Assembly: GCA_031289055.1 (NCBI GenBank)
Contig: JAITQE010000022.1
Coordinates: 1 to 60,667 of the forward strand
DNA length: 60,667 nt
Direction of reading: 5' to 3'
From: Candidatus Endomicrobiellum porotermitis
GTDB lineage: Bacteria; Elusimicrobiota; Endomicrobiia; Endomicrobiales; Endomicrobiaceae
The notes under the pieces are model-generated. The model had not been told where the DNA came from. It did no database searches and saw only the letters and a list, made by a program, of their open reading frames with translations. The position numbers were made by a program, and so were the translations under genes. Positions 1-7,593 of this stretch are shown here, in pieces (the first letter of the stretch is position 1; each line of letters starts with the position of its first letter).

Positions 1-1
1 A

Positions 2-163
2 TCCAAAGGCGTAAAACAAGAAACTGAAAAATCAGCGGACGTTTTATTTAAAATTCCAACGCCCGGCAAAGCCGAATCTTTAAACGCCGCTATCGCAGCG
101 TCTATAATTATGTACGAAACTGTAAAAAGACAAGTAATACATACAAGAGGGGAAGCGTTATAG
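2..163 (+). CDS. TrmH/SpoU-family RNA 2'-O-methyltransferase, C-terminal end (partial)
   Basis: Only the last 53 residues lie in the window, so the 5' part is cut by the window edge. The visible part contains the C-terminal SPOUT motif 3 of the TrmH/SpoU family, seen here as IPTPGKAESLNAAIAAS followed by MYE. This motif forms part of the trefoil knot that binds S-adenosylmethionine, and family members methylate ribose 2'-OH groups of tRNA or rRNA (for example RlmB). The exact RNA target cannot be told from the tail. The stop TAG is at 161-163. Confidence 0.8.
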   Translation, partial: SKGVKQETEKSADVLFKIPTPGKAESLNAAIAASIIMYETVKRQVIHTRGEAL

Positions 164-278
164 ATAAGGATGCGGTCTCTACTTTTTTAGATAAGTAGCG
201 AAGCGGGCGCAAAATCCACGATAGAAGCAAGAACTTACCGTAGTGCCTGCCTGTTTTCATTATCGCTTTGCTCATCAC

Positions 279-528
279 TTAATTGCTCCTATCTTTAACA
301 GATTTTTTTAATTCTCTTGCAGTTTCCAGAGACCGGACAGTATTTTGTAAATCCCGAGTCAATGGCGTTTATAGCTGCGTTTTTTATGTTTTGCGGTGGG
401 TCAAAATCTGTCCATCCTATGTCAAAGTTGATAACGTCTACTCCTTGCCGCTTTAAGGCTTTCGCTTTTGCGTCAATGGCAAGCGGCCGCGACGGTTTAA
501 TGGATTGGGATCTTTTTGAAACGTTCAC
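279..528 (-). pseudogene. aspartate aminotransferase (AspC-like), N-terminal remnant
   Basis: On the minus strand a GTG start at 528 is preceded by a good AAAGGAG site. About 70 codons clearly match the N-terminus of class I aspartate aminotransferases: SKRSQSIKPSRPLAI, then INFDIGWTDFDPP, then GFTKYCPVSG. The expected text continues in the next frame (ELKKSVKDRSN) after a one-base shift near 330 and then stops at 279. Real AspC is about 390 residues, so more than 300 residues are missing. It points away from rplU and shares the upstream region with the rplU promoter. I infer a recent pseudogene, because the start signals are still intact. Confidence 0.7.
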
Positions 529-561
529 TAAGCGCTCCTTTGAAAAGATAAAGACGGGCGT

Positions 562-591
562 TTGACAAGTTTTTATAAATTGTTGTATATT
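562..591 (+). promoter_or_regulatory. sigma70-type promoter of rplU-rpmA-obgE
   Basis: TTGACA at 562-567 is a perfect -35 box, followed after 18 bases by TATATT at 586-591. The transcript would start about 20 bases before the rplU start codon. It lies just upstream of the divergent aspC remnant. Confidence 0.65.
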
Positions 592-616
592 ATACGCTCT
601 GGAAAGGAGTAAGTCA

Positions 617-931
617 ATGTATGCAATAATTAAAACGGGCGGAAAGCAGTACAAAGTAGAAGAAGGTTTAAATTTAGTAGTAGAGAAGCTTAACGAAGCC
701 GAAGTAGGTCGGGAAGTAATTCTTGATGAGGTTCTTTTGCTTGCCAACGGCGATAAGGCAACGGTTGGCAAACCTGTCGTTGAAGGCGCTAAGGTTTTAG
801 CTACGGTAGTAGCGCAGAAGAGAGCGCCTAAAGTGTTGGTATTCAAAAGAAAGCCGAAAAAGGGTTATAAAAAGCTTCAGGGGCATCGTCAGTACGTAAC
901 TGAAATAAAAGTTACAAAAATTGATGCTTAA
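617..931 (+). CDS. rplU: 50S ribosomal protein L21
   Basis: The 104-residue product is the usual length for bL21. It begins [17 protein letters not shown], the classic N-terminus, and ends with the family pattern [15 protein letters not shown]21 binds 23S rRNA in the large subunit. A GGAAAGGAG ribosome binding site sits before the ATG. It is the first gene of the conserved rplU-rpmA-obgE operon, with a strong promoter directly upstream. Confidence 0.97.
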   Translation: MYAIIKTGGKQYKVEEGLNLVVEKLNEAEVGREVILDEVLLLANGDKATVGKPVVEGAKVLATVVAQKRAPKVLVFKRKPKKGYKKLQGHRQYVTEIKVTKIDA

Positions 932-954
932 GTAAATTTTTAGGAGACAGTAAA

Positions 955-1206
955 ATGGCGCATGTAAAAGCTCAAGGCTCGTCTACCAATGGTCGCGATT
1001 CGCATGGTCAAAGGTTAGGCGTAAAGATATACGGAGATCAAAAAGCTCAAGCGGGAGCAATAATAGTCCGTCAGAGAGGGACCAAGTATCACCCCGGAGT
1101 AAACGTAGGCATGGGTAAAGATAACACTATTTTTGCTAAAGTCGCGGGAACTGTTAAGTTCATCAGAAAATCAGGCGACAGATGCTACGTAAACGTAGAA
1201 CGGTAA
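955..1206 (+). CDS. rpmA: 50S ribosomal protein L27
   Basis: This 83-residue protein matches bL27: [13 protein letters not shown] near the N-terminus and [13 protein letters not shown] in the middle. The flexible N-terminus of L27 reaches the peptidyl transferase centre. The start is ATG with TAGGAG upstream. It follows rplU by 23 bases and precedes obgE by 20 bases, the standard order. The N-terminal residues [10 protein letters not shown] differ a little from the common AHKKGGGSTRN, with lysine and glycine positions replaced, but the fold-defining parts are intact. Confidence 0.96.
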   Translation: MAHVKAQGSSTNGRDSHGQRLGVKIYGDQKAQAGAIIVRQRGTKYHPGVNVGMGKDNTIFAKVAGTVKFIRKSGDRCYVNVER

Positions 1207-1226
1207 ATTTAGGGGTTATTTCCTAA

Positions 1227-2489
1227 ATGTTTATAGATAAAGTTAATGTTTTTCTTACATCCGGGCGCGGTGGCGACGGCTGTAGTTCTTTTAGAAGGGA
1301 AAAGTATGCGCCTTACGGCGGTCCCAACGGCGGGAACGGCGGCAAGGGCGGCGATATCTATTTTGAAGGCGACCCTCATAAAACTACTCTTTTAGACTTA
1401 TCTTACAGACTTAAATTTAAAGCGGAAGATGGACATAAAGGTTTGCCAAGCGATAAATTCGGCAAATATGGCGACGATTTGATAATTAAAATTCCTTTAG
1501 GGACTTTAATTATTAAAAACGGCGAACTTTTTGCCGATATAAAGACTGCCGGCGAAAAAGTTTTAGTTGTAAAAGGCGGTAGGGGCGGTAGAGGGAACGC
1601 CTCTTTTAAGACAGGAAAACATACCGCTCCAAGAATTTCAGAGAAAGGCGAATATGGAGAATCTGCCGAAATAAATCTTGAGCTTCGCTTGATAGCTGAC
1701 GTTGGCTTTGTAGGGCTTCCAAACGCTGGAAAGTCTACGTTATTGTCGCAGATTTCTGCAGCTAGACCAAAAATAGCCGACTATCCTTTTACTACGTTAG
1801 CTCCAAATCTTGGGGTTGTAGATTATAATGGCAAAACTTTTGTAGCCGCTGATATTCCGGGTCTTATTGAAGGCGCTCATGAAGGCAAAGGTCTTGGTTT
1901 TGAGTTTTTGAGGCATGTAAGACGTACGAAAGTTTTGGCGCATATAATAGACGTAAGCGGTTTTGACGGCAAAGATCCGTACGAAAACTATAAAATAATC
2001 AATAGCGAGTTAAAAAAATATTCCAAATATCTTGTTAGAAAGCATGTTATAGCGGTTTTAAATAAAATTGATTTGCCGGAAGCGGCGGACAATATTAAAA
2101 AGTTTAAGAAACGCCTAAAGGCCAAAAAATTGTTTGAGATTTCTGCAGCAACAGGCGAAGGCGTACAGTTTTTAGTTAAAGAGATGGTGAAAATGATTGA
2201 AAGGCCGACTGTTTTCAATCCTGAAGAAGAAATAGAAACAGTGCCTGTTAAGAAATATATTTATGCGCCTGAATTTAAGGTTCATGTTGACGAGGACGGC
2301 GTATTTGTAGTTACGGGAGCAAAAGTTGAAACCCTTACTGAAATGACAAAATTTAATGAGGACGAAGCGTTAAGACGCTATCAAAATATCCTCAAAAAAA
2401 TGGGATTGGAGATTGAGCTTGAAAAGATTGGCGCAAAGCAAGGCGATATCGTCCGAATCGGCAATTTTGAATTTACTTTCGGAAAATAA
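1227..2489 (+). CDS. obgE: Obg GTPase (ribosome assembly / stringent response GTPase)
   Basis: The 420-residue protein has the three-domain Obg layout. The glycine-rich OBG fold is at about residues 1-157 (GGRGGDG and GGPNGGNGGKGGD are visible). The G domain follows with the P-loop GLPNAGKST, switch DIPGLIEGA and NKIDL. A C-terminal OCT domain of about 70 residues completes it. Obg binds the large subunit and couples ribosome assembly to GTP or ppGpp levels. It is the last gene of the rplU operon and is followed by a hairpin terminator. Confidence 0.96.
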   Translation: MFIDKVNVFLTSGRGGDGCSSFRREKYAPYGGPNGGNGGKGGDIYFEGDPHKTTLLDLSYRLKFKAEDGHKGLPSDKFGKYGDDLIIKIPLGTLIIKNGELFADIKTAGEKVLVVKGGRGGRGNASFKTGKHTAPRISEKGEYGESAEINLELRLIADVGFVGLPNAGKSTLLSQISAARPKIADYPFTTLAPNLGVVDYNGKTFVAADIPGLIEGAHEGKGLGFEFLRHVRRTKVLAHIIDVSGFDGKDPYENYKIINSELKKYSKYLVRKHVIAVLNKIDLPEAADNIKKFKKRLKAKKLFEISAATGEGVQFLVKEMVKMIERPTVFNPEEEIETVPVKKYIYAPEFKVHVDEDGVFVVTGAKVETLTEMTKFNEDEALRRYQNILKKMGLEIELEKIGAKQGDIVRIGNFEFTFGK

Positions 2490-2517
2490 CCACAATCCAG
2501 AAACATTTTAATTTATA

Positions 2518-2556
2518 AACCCGAACCGCCCTGAAGTTAAAGGCGGAGCGGGTTTT
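2518..2556 (+). terminator. intrinsic terminator after obgE
   Basis: AACCCG pairs with CGGGTT and an inner CCGCC pairs with GGCGG, followed by TTTTG. It lies 29 bases after the obgE stop. Confidence 0.7.
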
Positions 2557-2661
2557 GTCATACGTTTATTCGCGTTTGTCAAAAGTTTAAGTTGTTTCAT
2601 CTTTGACTTTCCAGCCAAACGTAAGACAAATATAAGTTGGCGAAATCGGTTTGTAAAGACG

Positions 2662-2790
2662 TCAAAAAGACCGTTGCCTTAAAAACTCATTAGGCGTAAA
2701 CCGTTTAAAGAACTATGCGGTCTTGTTTCGTTGTAATCAATCCGCCGCGCTTCTATAATTTCTCTCGCTTTCCGCTTTATTTTTTTTATA
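2662..2790 (-). pseudogene. IS3-family transposase (OrfB) C-terminal remnant
   Basis: Read on the minus strand, this stretch gives REIIEARRIDYNETRPHSSL, which matches the end of IS3-family OrfB integrases (usual form: WRxDYNxxRPHSSLGxxTP). One frameshift later the reading continues as TPNEFLRQRSF and stops at 2662. The rest of the transposase, including most of the DDE core, is missing. No flanking inverted repeats were recognised. It marks an old insertion in the decay zone between obgE and htpX. Confidence 0.65.
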
Positions 2791-2800
2791 CGCCAATAAT

Positions 2801-3052
2801 CTGTTCCTAGCTAAGCTTGCTTCTTTTCAGAAGTCTGAGCCGACGACTTGGAATACGGTTAAAGGAAAAGCGGTTGCGGCGGGACGGTGTATAGCAAAAC
2901 ACAAATGGAAGCGCGTTATTACGTTTGCGCGCGCGGTTTGCGCCTGCGGCGGCGTGTGTAAGAGGATAGTATTAAAGGATTTTTGGAGCGTTTTTAAGCG
3001 GTGGCGGATGATGCAAGATGCCCCCCCCCAAAAAAAAGATAATCAACAATAA
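2801..3052 (+). pseudogene. orphan 'GLAC' family small membrane protein, copy 1 (fragment)
   Basis: This open stretch has no start codon or signal peptide. It encodes NTVKGKAVAAG, then KHKWKRVITFARAVCACGGV, then a basic tail. The KGKA-AAG part matches copy 2 (44584-44872), and the W-K-core-C-GG-C part matches copies 2 and 3. At the DNA level the core also resembles copy 2 (GCGCGCGGTTTGCGCC against GCGTGCGCGGTTGGCG). The C-terminus runs through a C9-A8 tract. No known family was recognised. I infer a 5'-truncated paralogue. Confidence 0.5.
3021..3037 (+). repeat. C9-A8 homopolymer pair
   Basis: Nine C directly followed by eight A at the 3' end of orphan-family copy 1. The same arrangement occurs at 44501-44518 (C7-A11) and, on the minus strand, at 60582-60608 (C19-A8). 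Confidence 0.85.
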
Positions 3053-3114
3053 TCATTACGTCAAAAGAGTAAATGAGCAATCAGGTTCTGAGCTTCAGAA
3101 CCTGATTGTTTCTA
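3053..3114 (+). repeat. repeated intergenic module with 14-bp hairpin, copy A
   Basis: This module is nearly identical to 44998-45060. Its core is a perfect 14-bp stem with a 3-base loop at 3078-3108 (CAATCAGGTTCTGA and its complement), followed by TTTCTAG. A short leader (TCATTACG, then CAAAAGAGTAAATGA) is shared too. Both copies lie downstream of an orphan-family member. It could act as a terminator. Confidence 0.75.
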
Positions 3115-3346
3115 GTTGAAATGAAAGATTTCATAAAAGTCTTGGATATTATGACGCGTAAATTTATTACAAAGCGTTTTGGCAAAGTCGTAAATTGTTG
3201 GACTTTCCCGCAAGAGATGCGGCAATCGCAAGTTAGAGAAAGATTGGAAGAATAAAGAAAAAGGGCGTAGGTATGAGGAAAGGACGTTTCAGCGAAGAAT
3301 TTTAAGGCGACCCTGTTTGCTTTAGACTTGTAACAAAAGTATAACT
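3115..3346. other. non-coding stretch with possible gene debris
   Basis: No intact gene is seen. Weak hints are a 45-codon ORF at 3121-3258 without homology I recognise, and MRKGRFSEEF from an ATG at 3273. The latter resembles the start of IS3-type OrfA proteins but ends at once. Both hints are uncertain. Confidence 0.3.
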
Positions 3347-4360
3347 TTATAAATTTTCATATTTTGTTCCATCCATAGCTTGCAACGCTTTAATTCTGTT
3401 TTCAACGGGCGGGTGGGTTGCAAAGAGTCCTGAAACTTTTGCAAAGAATGAGTTTTGTTTGTTTTTAGCCAGAGGATTTGCAATACATATCGGCGATATT
3501 GTTTGTTTGTCGCTTAGGTTTTTAACTGTGGAATGCCCGGATATTTTTTGCAACGCGCTTATCAAGCTCTTAGGATTTCTGGTTATCAAAGCCGCTGTAG
3601 CGTCAGCATGGTATTCTCTTGTCCTTGATACGGCTAATTTTATCAGAGGCGCTACTAAATATCCGTACATATAAAGAGAGATAGCCAAAACAAACAAAAA
3701 CGCTTGTATTGCGTTATTGTTATTTTTAGAATTCCCTGACGTTCTTGTAATAAGAGCCATGCGAAGCAGAATTTCTGCAACGACAGTCGCAAAACTTATG
3801 CATACTATCATTATAAGCATTAGGCGAACGTCTCTGTTGCCGATATGCGCCATTTCGTGCGCAACGACTCCTTCAAGCTCTGGTTTTTCTAGATTGTTGA
3901 TAATGCCTTTGGTCAAAACCACGTAAGAGTGGTTAGGATCTCTCCCTGTGGCAAAAGCGTTAAGACCTTCGTCATTTATGGAATAAATTTTAGGCATGGG
4001 AAGCCCTGCCGCTATGGCAATATTTTCAACAATTCTTACCACTTCTGGAGCGTTTTGTATCGTAAGCTCAACAGCTCCAGCTGTTGATAAAATAAAAGAC
4101 TGACCCGCATAATAACTTATCAAAATCCACAAAATTGCAAGAATAGAAATTATTGGAATAATGTATATAGCCGTCTCGTTGGCGACTGCAAAGGCTGAAA
4201 GATTATATGCCGCCATGCTTTTGTCTGAAACTTTTATAAAACTTACAAACAGCAAGCATAAGTAAACCAACGCCGCAAGAGTTGACGGAAACAGAGTCAT
4301 AAGCAACATTGTCTTTCTTGTATTTGATTCTATAAAATCGTAAGCGGTTATTTTTGGCAT
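3347..4360 (-). CDS. htpX: HtpX-like M48 membrane zinc metalloprotease
   Basis: This 337-residue protein has the M48 zinc motif HEMAH at residues 168-172 (context EGVVAHEMAHIGNRDVRLM), two N-terminal hydrophobic segments (about 18-45 and 65-85) and two more after the catalytic motif. HtpX degrades misfolded membrane proteins at the inner membrane. At 337 residues it is longer than the E. coli protein (about 290), mostly by an extended N-terminus. It follows lemA by 5 bases. The lemA-htpX pair is a common operon. Confidence 0.9.
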   Translation of the reverse strand: MPKITAYDFIESNTRKTMLLMTLFPSTLAALVYLCLLFVSFIKVSDKSMAAYNLSAFAVANETAIYIIPIISILAILWILISYYAGQSFILSTAGAVELTIQNAPEVVRIVENIAIAAGLPMPKIYSINDEGLNAFATGRDPNHSYVVLTKGIINNLEKPELEGVVAHEMAHIGNRDVRLMLIMIVCISFATVVAEILLRMALITRTSGNSKNNNNAIQAFLFVLAISLYMYGYLVAPLIKLAVSRTREYHADATAALITRNPKSLISALQKISGHSTVKNLSDKQTISPICIANPLAKNKQNSFFAKVSGLFATHPPVENRIKALQAMDGTKYENL

Positions 4361-4365
4361 ATAAA

Positions 4366-4932
4366 TTAAAAAGAAACTTTAACGGGTTTTCTTGCTTCTT
4401 GTTCGCTTTCGTCAAGTTTAAAGAATTCTTTCTTTGTAAACCCAAAGGCTCTGCCTATTATATTGCTCGGAAACATTTCAAGTTTTGTGTTTATCGATAC
4501 AATATTTGAATTATAAAATCTGCGGCTTGCTTGTATTTTGTTTTCAGTATCCGCAAGCTCTCTTTGCAATTCTAAAAAGTTTTGGTTTGCTTTTAGATTT
4601 GGGTAATTTTCCGATAATGCAAAAAGAGATCTCAATGTTCCCGACAAAGAGTTTTCAGCTTGAGCTTTGCCTGATATGTCTCCAGTTATTTGCATGGCCG
4701 CGTTTCTGGCTTTTATCACGGCGTCAAAAGTGTTTCTTTCATGGGCGGCGTATCCTTTTACGGTTTCCACAAGATTGGGGACTAAGTCGTATCTACGTTT
4801 CATTTGTACTTCTATATCGCTCCAAGCTTCCTGCACTCTGTTTTTAAGCGCTACAAACTTGTTATAAGTTGCAAGAAGATAAGTTCCGGCAAGAACAATC
4901 AAGACGATAACGACTAAAAGTGCTGTCTGCAT
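4366..4932 (-). CDS. lemA: LemA family protein
   Basis: The 188-residue product has one N-terminal membrane helix (residues 2-22, LLVVIVLIVLAGTYLLATYN) followed by the LemA signature VQEAWSDIEVQMKRRYDLVP and a helical body ending with NIIGRAFGFTKKEFF. LemA proteins are membrane-anchored helical proteins of unclear biochemical role. A GGGAG site precedes the ATG. It is translated just ahead of htpX and lies directly behind a broken sulfatase gene on the same strand. Confidence 0.92.
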   Translation of the reverse strand: MQTALLVVIVLIVLAGTYLLATYNKFVALKNRVQEAWSDIEVQMKRRYDLVPNLVETVKGYAAHERNTFDAVIKARNAAMQITGDISGKAQAENSLSGTLRSLFALSENYPNLKANQNFLELQRELADTENKIQASRRFYNSNIVSINTKLEMFPSNIIGRAFGFTKKEFFKLDESEQEARKPVKVSF

Positions 4933-4945
4933 GTTTTTTCTCCCG

Positions 4946-6010
4946 TTATTTTTGATTTATATACATGTCTGAAGCGCATATAATTTTCTTGTAGTATTCT
5001 AGCATAAATTTGTGTTCGTCAGTTTGTTCCGTTATAGAAAGCATTTTAGATTTTGAGTCAAAATTAAAATATAAAATTTCTCCATTTTCTACGTTGAATA
5101 AGACGGCTTTATCGCCGGACAGTATAAAACCGTTGCTGTTAAACGCTATATGCTTTTTGTCTCGGTCCAACATGCTTATTCCTGCGGCTGTGTATTCTAC
5201 TTCCGAAAGCGACAAATCATAAAGAGTCGGCGCTATGTCCATGTGGCATGCTGCGATATTTGCGTTAAATTCTTTCTTTAATTTTTTTTGGGTATGTATA
5301 AATACATCGGAACTGCAGCTCTCCCAAACAATAAAGATAACGTTTGGCTTTATTTTTTCGGCTTCAGCATTCTTAGTTGATATTTTGCTAAATATTGATA
5401 AATCAATATCTTTTTCATCTAAGTCAATTTTCTTTGCGATGTTTATTTTATCGCCGCTTTGCTCAATTTTCGCTTGAATTGCATCGGAAAGCGAAGTGGG
5501 TAGCCGTTAACGCTACGTTGTTTATAAATGAGTTTGTTGATATTTGCGCATGAAATTTTCCTAAAGGAAACATTGAAACCGTGCCTCTTGCAACAAAAAA
5601 TGTTAACAGCGCAATAAAGAGAACTCCAAATATTTTTATAAAAATATTCCAATAAGTAAGAGTTTATAAGGCGACGCGTATTAATCAATTCTTTTGCGGT
5701 TATGGAAACGATTTTATAGATTGTAATCCATGCTAATTTTTTGAGTAATCTTAGATTTCTTAATAAACAAAAAAGCCGTAAAAATTAAAATCACGAAAGA
5801 GTTTATATACGCCAGAGTTGATAAATCAAAACGCAAGCCTAGAACAAATGCCTTAAATATTTCTGTAGAATGTCCAAACGTCGGAATATTTTTAAAATAA
5901 AAAAAGAAAAATATTCTGTAAAGACTCATCGCTGAAAGCGCGGCGACGTTTAATGGTATTATTTTAATAAGACAGTCAATATAATTTTCAAAATCAAACT
6001 TTTTGGACAT
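4946..6010 (-). pseudogene. LTA-synthase-like sulfatase / phosphoglycerol transferase, internally deleted
   Basis: Minus-strand reading starts at 6010 with an intact N-terminus and several membrane helices (residues 1-98), typical of LtaS/YejM-like enzymes. After frameshifts and a stop, the start of the sulfatase domain appears as KPNVIFIVWESCSSDVF (around 5300). It then jumps to the domain end (MDIAPTLYDLS, 5242 to 4946). Most of the catalytic domain, normally about 250 residues, is missing. Intact relatives transfer phosphoglycerol or phosphoethanolamine to envelope polymers. A second broken family member lies at 11137-11879. Confidence 0.75.
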
Positions 6011-6017
6011 ATATTCA

Positions 6018-6210
6018 GGAATAGATTCTTATCAGATATATGAATCTGAAATTATAACGGCGGACGCAATTTTTAATACGTTCTATTTTAGCCAGAGAAG
6101 TTTTAAAAGATTTTTTTGAAATAGCAAAGGGACTCGGAACGTCTTGTCTTGTTGAAGCTCATGATGAAAAAGAAATTGAAACGGCGTTAAGTATTGGGGC
6201 AAAAAATAAT
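6018..6210 (+). pseudogene. indole-3-glycerol-phosphate synthase (TrpC) internal remnant
   Basis: Two frames together give GIDSYQIYESEIITADAI, then ILAREVLKDFFEIAKGLG and LVEAHDEKEIETALSIGAK. This is the unmistakable middle of TrpC (usual forms: DPYQIYEAR-GADAILLI and ELGL-LVEVHDEEEL). Both ends are missing, and a frameshift lies near 6080. It sits directly before purC, and its frame even runs into the purC start. The tryptophan pathway therefore appears to be lost at this site. Confidence 0.75.
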
Positions 6211-6260
6211 CAAAAAAAGTATAATTTAATACAGAGCTTGAAAAGAAAAGGAATTTTAAA

Positions 6261-7145
6261 ATGAGCAATCAAGAAGAAAGCGTAACCCTTCCTTTGGCAC
6301 ATAAAGGCAAGGTTAGAAATGTTTATGACTTGGGTCAGAGCTATCTTATAGTGGCTTCTGACAGAATTTCGGCGTTTGACCATGTGCTTCCTACTCTTAT
6401 TCCAAATAAGGGCAAAGTTTTGCACAAACTTTCAATGTTTTGGTTTGATTTTGTTCAAGGGATAGTTCCAAACCACATTATCACCGGAGATTTTAACACA
6501 TTCCCTACAGGGCTTAAGAAATATGAATATTTTCGCGACAGGTCAATGATAGTGAAAAAAGCAAACAGAGTTGATATTGAATGTATTGTCAGAGGCTATT
6601 TGGCCGGCTCAGGTTGGAAAGAATATCAAAAATCCCAAACAGTTTGCGCAATAAACCTTCCCGAAGGACTAAAAGAATCTTCTAAACTTCCAGAACCTAT
6701 ATTTACTCCGTCAAGCAAGGAAGAAGGCGGTAAACGCGATGAGAATATTTCTTTTGAAGAGACTATAAAAAGAGTGGGTAAGGATACTGCGGAAAGCCTA
6801 AAGAGAATTTCGACAGAGTTGTATAAAAAAGTCGGCGATTATGCGTTGTCAAAAGGCATAATCCTTGCAGATACAAAATTGGAATTTGGTTTTTACGATG
6901 ATAATCTGATACTTATAGATGAAATTTTTACCCCTGATTCTTCAAGATTTTGGGAAATAAATAAGTATGAGGAAGGCAAACCTCAAGATAGTCTTGATAA
7001 GCAATACATAAGAGATTATCTTGAGAGCGTAAAGTGGGATAAGTCTACCCCCGCTCCGGATCTTCCAAAAGACGTCGTTGAAAAAACTATGAGAAAATAC
7101 GTCGGCGCTTATGAAAAATTGACTGGAGCAATTTTTAATGTTTGA
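6261..7145 (+). CDS. purC: SAICAR synthetase (phosphoribosylaminoimidazole-succinocarboxamide synthase)
   Basis: The 294-residue enzyme joins CAIR and aspartate in the purine pathway. The start HKGKVRNVYDLG and the motifs VASDRISAFDHVLPT, ECIVRGYLAGSGW and LADTKLEFG are typical of PurC. Its length fits the long (about 290-300 residue) PurC type rather than the 237-residue E. coli type. An AAGGA site precedes the ATG. It begins the purC-purS-purL-purQ group and overlaps purS by 8 bases, so the two are probably translationally coupled. Confidence 0.95.
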   Translation: MSNQEESVTLPLAHKGKVRNVYDLGQSYLIVASDRISAFDHVLPTLIPNKGKVLHKLSMFWFDFVQGIVPNHIITGDFNTFPTGLKKYEYFRDRSMIVKKANRVDIECIVRGYLAGSGWKEYQKSQTVCAINLPEGLKESSKLPEPIFTPSSKEEGGKRDENISFEETIKRVGKDTAESLKRISTELYKKVGDYALSKGIILADTKLEFGFYDDNLILIDEIFTPDSSRFWEINKYEEGKPQDSLDKQYIRDYLESVKWDKSTPAPDLPKDVVEKTMRKYVGAYEKLTGAIFNV

Positions 7146-7593
7146 GATAGAAATTTTTACAAAAAATGGTTTTAAAGATTCCCGCGGCGAGCATGTATTG
7201 TCAGCTATTGCCGGGCTTGGCGTTAAAGGCGCGACTAAAGTTGACTATGCGCCTTTGTATATCATAGACGGAGATATAAGCCAGACTGAAGCCATGACCA
7301 TAGCTTCAGAATTGTTGAGCGATAAAATAACAGAAAAATTTGAAATTAGTTCAAAGCCTCAGTCTGGAAAATCTAAAAATTCCGTTATAGAAGTTTTGTA
7401 TAAAAAAGGCGTTACCGACACAGTAGCCGAAAGTGTTGTAAAAGCCATAAAAGATTTGGGCGTTACTAAAGAAGTCAAAGTTAAAACAGGGCGTAAGTAT
7501 TACATATACGGCAATTGTTCGCGTGTTGTTTTGGATAAAATAGCTGGAAAATTATTAGCCAACGCATTAGTTCAAGAGTATAAAATAAAATGA
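7138..7593 (+). CDS. purS: tandem PurS protein (FGAM synthase PurS subunit, two fused domains)
   Basis: The 151-residue product lies between purC and purL, where a PurS of about 80 residues is expected. It reads as two PurS-like units. Residues 1-75 contain EIEIFTKNGFKDSRGEHVLSA, and residues 84-151 contain IEVLYKKGVTDTVAESVVKA. The second unit ends YKIK, much as the first ends FEIS. PurS bridges PurL and PurQ in the FGAM synthase complex and normally acts as a dimer, so this form could be a covalent dimer. It overlaps purC by 8 bases and purL by 4. Confidence 0.8.
   Translation: MFEIEIFTKNGFKDSRGEHVLSAIAGLGVKGATKVDYAPLYIIDGDISQTEAMTIASELLSDKITEKFEISSKPQSGKSKNSVIEVLYKKGVTDTVAESVVKAIKDLGVTKEVKVKTGRKYYIYGNCSRVVLDKIAGKLLANALVQEYKIK

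Noticed and set aside
163-295. tRNA-like hairpins between the methylase tail and aspC remnant
   Set aside because: No cloverleaf could be formed. Only a short CTACTT/AAGTAG stem is present.
295-846. 183-residue minus-strand ORF covering the aspC remnant and part of rplU
   Set aside because: Only its last 77 codons resemble AspC. The upstream part is antisense to rplU and not coding.
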